A stretch of DNA of 64,000 nucleotides from assembly GCF_905220415.1 (NCBI RefSeq), contig NC_059562.1:637501-701500 (forward strand). Direction: 5' to 3'. The position numbers and the translations under genes are program-made. The notes beneath the pieces are model-generated. The model was not told the DNA's origin. It did not search any database and saw only the letters and a program-made list of their open reading frames with translations. The DNA is from Colias croceus (taxonomy: Eukaryota; Arthropoda; Insecta; Lepidoptera; Pieridae). Positions 28,301 to 37,300 of this stretch are shown piece by piece (the stretch's first letter is position 1; each line of letters starts with the position of its first letter).

Positions 28301-31300
28301 TTTCAAAAGTGCTTCTAGAAGAAGTCTAATTGAATAAATAAATGTTTGAGTTTGAGTTTAAGTTTGACTCCATAATATTAACAAACACAAAAACACATTT
28401 TTTTTACGACTACATTTTCTGGAGACGCAGAAGTCAATAAGACTTTCTTATGAAGCGTTTTTGAATTTTCATAAAGTTAGTCTAAATGAACAGACACACT
28501 TTTGAATCGTTAAAATTTTTTTAGAACAGCTTTTAAATCATCGAAATAGAAATTTTTTTGTTGGAGTTTCTTGTCTCCATAGTTACTGCTTTCCGAATCG
28601 GTGGTAAATGTTAAAAATATGTTATAACGATCAAAAAGTGCTTCTAGAAGAAGTCTAATTGAATAAATAAATGTTTAAAGTTTCAATTTGAGTTTGAAGC
28701 CGGTATCGGTATCCGGCTCGAAGGACCATAATATGATTCAGATGTATAAGGAAATGTGAATTTTAGGCTAACTTAATTACTCTATGTAAAATAATTATGT
28801 CGCCAAATATTCACATATATAAATTTTGTAACGTTTTCAAGTATTACCTATTCATATTGACGTGAGGTTTAAAATTGCATAACTTTAAAACCAAATACCA
28901 TATAGCGCCATTACTTACAAACCTTTACAAAAAAGTTGGTGCGACAAATTGCGGCAAAGAACCGGTTACCCGGAGCTGCCCGGGGTGGCTCGGTCCGACT
29001 CGCACTTGGCCACTTGTAGCCAGGAAAAGCGGAAAGTGCAGTGAGTTACTGTACTTTGAGATTTAGTGTTTAAGTGTGTAAATAGTGGAGGTATTTTGGT
29101 GTAGATGTTATCGTAAGATTTGGACGTATCTAGCAAATTGGAATTCGTTCGTTTAGAGACAGTTATTTGCGTAAACAATGTTAAGTAATAGTTAGTTCGT
29201 TAGGTAATAAATATTTTATAAGTTTTCAGTTATTGAATGAATATTTATATTTCAAATAGTTGATAGAATTGATATTCATGTCAATTGCGAGAAAATAATT
29301 ATTCTAATCCCATTATCACAATAATTAATCGGTAATATCATATTTAACTTATGTCTCAGGGACTTGTACACTAGTATAAAATATAGATTATAGACTGAAC
29401 ATATTATGAAGATGATGATTAAATGATGATGGCCTCGCTGTACCAATCACAAAAAATTATTACATCATGTGTGTGTAGTAGTAAAAATAATAATGAGTGA
29501 ATAATAATTTACTGATGCTGCTATGCGTATACTTATTACCAACGCTACGAATTCCAGTTGGGGTCGCGGCCAACCGGACCCCGAGTCGATCCAACCGGGG
29601 CCGGACTACGACAGCGACCTGGACAAGAAGCCGCGCGCCGGACAGATCCTCTGGATCCGCGGCCTCACGCGCCTGCAGACCCAGGTACGCGCCCCCCCAC
29701 ACCCCCCGGGGAGCCCACACACCCCCCCGCGGTAGGTGACGGGATCCTGTAGGGAGGGACGGGATCCGGGATACTATGTTAGGGCAACTTTTGACTGTGA
29801 TTTTTTGATAAACTATTTTTAAATGCTATTTTGACTATTGTAAATAATCTAATTGGTTTTTTATATGAAAACTATTGGAATTGTAATTATTGATTTTGAT
29901 TGTTCGTTATCTTTTTAAAGTGAAAAGTAATGAATGGTTAATAGTTAATGTAATGACAAGTTCCTATTGAATGGACGCTATTTTTTTAAAAGTATTGTTA
30001 ATGTAATGAATATGACAAGTTCCGAAAAGGAATGCTTATAGTTCCTATAGATTGTAAGTTTATCAGTATTAATTGTTATTTAAAGAAGAATGCAGGCTGA
30101 AATCCCGTCACTTATCCGCCGTATATGTCAGGGAAAATGTTAAGGGTGTGATTTTTCGTCCGTTGAGTAAGCTTTTTGAATTTCAATTTATTATTTGTGG
30201 GATAATGTTGGGATTAATTTACTTGAATTATATATGTCCTTCCCTGGGGTTATTTGTGTAGGTTAGATTCTGACAAAATCGGTCAAATTCTAACTTATGT
30301 TAAGTGACTTGCTCGTCGGCCATTTTGGTATATTTTGTGTTGTAAATTAAATGGCCTACGAACATTAAAATCACATTGTGAATATTGGCTGTGATTTAAG
30401 ACTGGTAAATTAAATTCATAATGTGATCCTCGTTACTTTACGAGACCAAGTGTCTTGTGGAGTAACGATAGTATACGACTAGGTATGACATAAATACGAA
30501 AGAGGGATAAGTTTTAGTTTACAGCATATATTTGATATTAGCGGTGAAACAATCGACACGAGCGGTAACCTTGGGCATCCTGACGTTAAGTCGAATGATA
30601 AATAATTCACTTTTACTATTTTTGCATACAGAGCAAAACTTTTTCATATTAGTACTTATAATATAGTTAAACGCTGATCATTCTTTTGACACATCCATTT
30701 ACAGTGAGCCGGGTTATTCACGGGCCGCAATAATGTTCACACGAATATTTGCGATTATAGTAACTTTCAAATACTTCAACCGTCATTGTTTTACTTTTTC
30801 TTTGTTCATATTTATTTATATATTTCTTTTCATTTCTCGTTATCTTTTATTCTCCTACACTTCAGTCATTCAATAGTTCATTTCTACGCCTACACAGAGA
30901 AACACTTTACAGATTTAGAAGTAGTTTGCTATTTGGCCCATTAACGTAGCGTGCCGCCGCCCGCACGCCCCCCCCCCCCCCCGGCGCCCGGGCGGCGGCC
31001 ATTTTGTGACACCCATCTGTTGCGCCCCGGCTGCATGACCCCCACCTACCCTGTCCCCCCCTCCCTGCCCCCCCCCCTCCCCCCAGCTCCCGTAGCCCCC
31101 GCGCGGCGTCGGGGCGCACGCACTAGCTAGCCCCGTGCATGCTGCGCCGTAGCGAGTGCGCTTCCCGACCCGTTTACTCTCTAATCGACCGCCCCACCCT
31201 AATACCCGTTGGCATGCGTTTTCCGTAGGCTGTGACGATGTACTTATCCCTCAATACGAATCCAAACAGTGACTATGACTACCCGAACGTAATATATAGA

Positions 31301-34300
31301 TACATCACACGATCACATCGCGTCGAGTGACTTCTTTCTGTCTGTCTTTTATTTAGTCATACTGACTGTTTGATTTATGTTTTTTATTTATTATGATTTG
31401 TCTGTTTATTTTTATTTTTTTTTCAAGAATAGTATTATTTGCTTGTGATCCGCCCGCGCCGCCGCCCACTAACACGCGTACCGATCAGTCCGAGCAGTAA
31501 CGATAATGTGTATTCGATTGTTATCCGATGTTTCATTTGAATTGATTGTTTGATTGTAAATTAAATTATCGAATTGTATGAAGTTACTGCCGGTAGGGAC
31601 GTTCATTGAGTGTGGAGTGGACTAAAGCCCCGTAGAGCATGCCCGTATGCTCGACGTACTAACTCGTTCGACCTCCCCCCCCCCCCCCCCCTCTCCCTTA
31701 GTGTGTGTTTGTGTTTGTTTTGGTTGTTGTTGGTTTTATTTTTGTTTGTTTTGTTTTTTATTATTTTATTTTATTTCTGTTCGTGTTCGTTCCCGAGTCG
31801 GTCGGAGTAGACGCCAGCGACGGGTGTACGTAGTGCCTTGCATTGGAAGCCTTCACTGTGTTATTTTGCGTATTTCGTTAGGCTTTTCGTAGTGTCCGTA
31901 TTAGTATGTGTACATAGAGCCGAGCCGACGGTCGACGGTAAGTAGAGTGAATGTTTAGAGAGACGACACGAGAAAACAACTAACCAACTAACAGAGAGCG
32001 ATCGCGTAGTTTCCTCACGATTGACGTCGCCTTACAATATTGCCAGCATTATTCCGATCGAAATGTCGACACTCGCGCCGCGGCCGATAACGCTCGCACG
32101 TTGTAAGGTCGATCGAAGCGTCCGTAGCCGAATCGTTTCCCCCCGGCCCCCTAACGCCACTAACACGGCCCCGTGTCCCCGCCCCCCGCGGCCCCCGCTG
32201 ACCGAGCCGTGTGCGCAGGGCGGCGAGCGGGGCGAGGCGTGGCGGCCGCGCGAGACCGAGGTGTAGCGGCGGCGCACCGCTCGGTAGGTAGGGCGAGTTA
32301 GTGGGCGGCGCGGGACTAACGCGCGCGCCTTGCAGCTGCGCGTCGTGCGCGCCTTCAAGTCCACGCTGGAGGACCTGGAGGAGCGGCTGTCGGCGCACGC
32401 CAACGCGCCGCTGCGCCAGCGCCTGCGCGGCCCCCAAGCGCCCGCCGCCGACTTCGCCTACATCGACGACGCCGAGACCACCGCCTTCTAGCGCCCCGCC
32501 CCCGCACCGACCCCGACCGACCGACCGACAGTGACCCTGAGCGACCGACACTTGTCCAATCGCGAGGCCGACCGTGGGGCCCGCCGTAGGGAGTGTGACG
32601 GTAAGTGCGGCCCCGCGCGCCCGCGGCCCGGCCTCTCAGTGGTAGAACTGCATGCGGTGGTGGTATTTTCAAAAGAGCTTCCTCCCGCGGTATTGTCGCG
32701 AAATTTTTTAAATTTTCCACCGTAAACCGCATTCGACAACATCCGATTTTTTAACAGATATAAATATTTAAAATAAATTAGACTCCATCCCGTAACGTCT
32801 TCCCTAGATGTACGTGCGGAACGCGCGCGCCGAGCCCCTTTGAAAATCGACTCGCGATACATTTCTAATACTGATTGCGCCGACGGTTAGCATGAGCCCC
32901 GTCTTGCACGTAGCTCGCCCCCGGGCCCGGCACGTCCCCACACGTCCCCACACGTGAGGACGGCCGCTCAGCGCCCACGCGTATGTGAACCTTCGCACAT
33001 GGATCGTGAATGTCGACTTTGCTCCGTGAATGGCGCCTTTAGCTCGCGCGACTCCACTGACGCGGGAAATTTTGAATTTTTTTTTTTATGATACATGTGC
33101 GAAGTGCGACCTCCCTTAACGAACGTGTGCGTGTAATTAGTATATAAGTCCAGAGTAAATTGAAGAATTGTTAGTACGTGGTACAAAAAAGTTGTTTAAT
33201 TTTTGTCATTTTGTAATTATTATTTTTTTTTTAACTCGCTTCGCATTTAAAGTGTGATCATGCTTATGTTACAGCGTTTGCATGTAGACAGATGTATGTG
33301 AGTATGCACAATTTGTATTTTTTTTAATTAGATGTTTGGTAGATTTTCATAGTTGTGCGCTGATCATATTTTAATTTATTTAGACTCGAAAGTAATATTA
33401 GTCGTAGAAATCTGTTGAGATCTGTATAAAACTACCAAACCTCTAAATTTAGATTAAGCAGCTAAAACGAGGAAATAAAATCATAATATGTATGTCTCCA
33501 CTACACCAAAACTAGAAAAATAAGTACCTAATTTACCATTTAATATGCTTTTACATTTTATTTTATTTTTTGTTTCTTTTATGTTTTAACGTTGACTCGG
33601 TTGTGTAAGTACTTATTCAATAAGTTTTTTTCTTTTTGATTTACGTGTAACGATTACTTATTATAATGATTAATGATAAACATAACTTAACCGGCATATA
33701 AACGACCAGTAAAACTCATTTTAATAAAGTATTTATTTGAACATGTCTATATTTTATTTTCATTTATATCCTCGAACCGAATCGCACTAATTATCGCGTA
33801 GCTCACATACCGGAATCTTTTTTCTTGACTTTCCGTAGTTGTAGTTTTATATCACGGTAATTTTTTACATTTTTTTTTTGTATATGCTACTGGATGCCCT
33901 TGAACTCCTAACCCAGCTAGTGAATGACCCCTAAATTAGTTTAGGCACTTAGGTAGAAACGAAAATGCTGACAATTTTTAACAACTAACAAGCTGCCATG
34001 CTCACTTCTAGAAATTTCGGAATTCTAAAACCAAAGCTTGATGCTCGCCCCGGCTCCGGCCGGTTGGCGCGAAGCGACTGCGCCTGTCAGCGGTCAGCTG
34101 TCAGCTGTCGGCTGTCGGCTGTCAGCTGTCAGCGGTCAGCTGTCGGCGGTCAGCTGTCAGCTGTCGGCTGTCGGCTGTCAGCTGTCAGCGGTCAGCTGTC
34201 GGCGGCCTGGCGGTTGGTTCTAGAACGCCGCCTGTCCTTCTGTTTGCGTATCGGCAACAGCCGGGGTCGAGCGGGCCGGACTGACTCGTCCGTCATTGTT

Positions 34301-37300
34301 TTCCAGCAAAAGGCGGACATATTGGCTGGCCGCAGGATTTTTGTCAATAATTATTTGGCGGAGCACAGGAGAATCAGCGTGCAATCCGGCGGCAGTTCCA
34401 TACCAGCCCTCAGCCCAGTTTCGCATCAGAGCGATGAATAAACTCAAATATATATTATATACTAAAATAAACATTATATACCGAAATACATAAAAATAGC
34501 GCGTAAAAAAGCTTGAGACAGATAGTGAGTTAAACAACTGCCAATGAAAAATACGCCTTTTAAAATATATTCTCGAATATAATTTTTTTCTGAAATCTTT
34601 AACGTAGAATGTTACTAAAAGTATTAGAGTAAGTTGCAAATTGAATATAGTGTAGTGAATAATGGTGCACCAATTTTAAAATTAAATTTTTCGCGATTCC
34701 TTTTACATGTCGTTACGAAACGTGTTTATTTTTCTACGAAAAATATATAATCGTGATAATTTAATATTAATTTTTCTGTAAATAAAACATTCTTTGGACG
34801 ATTTCTCTTGTCGATGTAACGTTGTTGTGTGTTTGAAAGTTAAAATTTTATATAAAACATATAATGTGCCATTTTTATATAGAAATGATTTATAAATTCC
34901 GCTAACGAGTGCTTTTTAATGATAGGATATTTGAATTTGCTTGATATGTTCTTGTTTTCTTTATTTTTTTTGTTTCTGAATGCGTCAGTAGTTTGTGCCT
35001 TTTTAATTATTGAATTAATGTGCTCGTTGTATGTGTCCATAGAAATAAGTTTTATGGTCGCTTCCTTGGAACAGTTTCAGACGAGCGGTCCTTTGAAAAA
35101 TATCTAATTATTGTTCCGAAAATGCATGGAGTATCTATCGTTGTGTTACTTTTAGAAATGCATGCATTTTTAGACTATAGTTATAGACTATACTACTTCA
35201 TTACTTGGAAACTACACTGTCTACATTTCCCACACTACATTTACCTTTCCTTCTTCTCTTTAGTTTTACCTTCTAATTATTTCAACAATTTATTTGTTTA
35301 TCTTTCTACAGGTTTCAAGCAAATTTAACTATCCAACGTAATATATTCTAAGATATTAACATTTGAATATTTATATTGTATCTAATAATAATAATAATTA
35401 GTGAATACTTTTAAAACTTCTGCACTTCGTGTAGTGAAAACTTAATCAATGCCTGCTTATAATTAAGGGACTTAGGATCTAAAACTACGAAAACTACGTG
35501 TCTTGGTGTACACCAAAGCTAGGGATAAAATTTTGGAAAAAACAATTTTATTATAACGCTTGAATATTTCACGCAAATAGTCTATACACTGACGGACCAT
35601 AGCGGAGCATGATCTGCCTAAACCACGTGGAAGCTTCATGTTTTAGTAATAAAGTATCTATACTCCAAAATTAACTTTTATTTCAACCGTTCGCTTCGCG
35701 TCGGAGAGCCGCATAAATAAGGTAATTGAAGGAAGCGTCATTTTAGCCGTTGTGTCGATATCGTCAGACGTGCGAATGTTTGTCGTGAGATAGACCTGTA
35801 GACGCTTGGCTTGTCACTGTCGCGCATGCGCAGCTTGCACTAGACCCGCCGCCCGCCGGCCCGCCGCCCGCCGCCCGCCGGCCCCGGCCCCCGGCCCCCG
35901 GCCCGCCGGCCCGGTGGCGGGCGGCGGCGGCGCGTAGCCGACGATAGATCTGGTATGTGAGCGACCTCGATGTGCGCTTCTAGACAGCATGCGACGCGCA
36001 CCCTCGTGTGCGACACGGACACACAGTCACACACACGCACACGACAGTGTCATTGGTTTAATTAAGCTTACGTACCTCCATGCGGGTATTATGTACTTCG
36101 ATGTTCAATTGGTTAGTTATTTTCTTTTAATTTTAGTTTTATTTTACTTTTTTTTTTCAAAAAAAAAAAAAAAAAATTAAACGGAGCCCTGGATGGAAAT
36201 TGTAAAATAGTTATAAGTGCACAACCCATGAATGTGCTTCTTACGGTGTAGGAAGACCCTGCGTTATTTTTTATTTTATCTGTTTTTTATTTAATCTGTC
36301 CTACGATCTTGACGCTTCGAGGAGCACTGCTTCCGTCAGTCCCTCCGAGTCTATCTTCTACACTATGTGCAGAAACTATCATCGCCACTGACTCCGACGC
36401 TGCTCTAACATCCAAACGGTCCCTCGCAGAGAGAGGGCACCATCGGCTCGGGAACCGCGAGTCGATTGGATCGCAAATGTAAATAGCTATCGGCATCGTG
36501 TACATAGCTTGGTTTAGAGGAGCGTCGGAGGCATGTACTGTCTGCACGGCTCGGCCGCCAGGCCTCCTTCGAGACGTGATCTTTCATATTCTTGTTTTTA
36601 TTTTCTTTTCCATGAATCCCCATTGCACACGGAAGGTCATAGGTGGCGAGTTACAAGAGCGCTTGATTCCTGTGCCCTACAGCAAGACATCTACCGATCA
36701 AGCTGTAAGATTTGATAAACGCCTGCTCTTTCACTCACCTCGTTTGTTTTGTCTGTTTAATTTTCCCTTTAATGTTCTGTTCGACTTACTGTACTCTAAA
36801 CTTACAGATGTTTCCGTTGTTACTGTTTATCCTTTCTTGTCTTTGCGCTGACCCTTTAACTTCACCGTGTCGTGTACCGATCCTTCTCCGAGCTACCTTC
36901 TCGTTGTTTGAAATTAATCGGTCAGTGTCGCTTGCATGCTACATCGAGCACGAGTACCGTACCGCATGGTGTTCATTCGAAAAGCTTTACGTCAATGTTA
37001 TTCACTGTTTAGTTGGATCCCATGCAACGTGCAATACGTTTGTGCCTATTTAAATGGAATATAAAATAATACTTTTTAAAATTTTGAATATTTAATAATA
37101 TTTTAAATGTTTATCATTAAATAATTTCAAATCTGAGGATTAGATTCATTCATCTTTTTAGAAAATAGTTATTAATGTTATCATTAGAGGTAGGGTCGTT
37201 AATGCTAGAATTAGGCACGATCCTACTCCGCAAGCTAGTCATCTAGATAGAATACATTCCAGCTAAATTTATCAGTTAGCATCATCACTAGTCATAGTTG

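Noticed and set aside
28875..29066. GC-rich patch that might be an extra PMCA exon
   Set aside because: It resembles a dispersed repeat (CGGTCCGACTCGCACTTGGC-type word), breaks the tail sequence, and the flanking exons already join in phase.
32015..32862. Several long GC-rich ORFs on both strands
   Set aside because: High GC removes stops. They overlap the PMCA 3' exons in wrong frames and are Arg/Ala/Gly-rich without motifs.
33998..34441. 147-codon ORF with SAVSCQLSAVG-type repeats
   Set aside because: It is the translation of the 7-bp minisatellite; no start context or homology.
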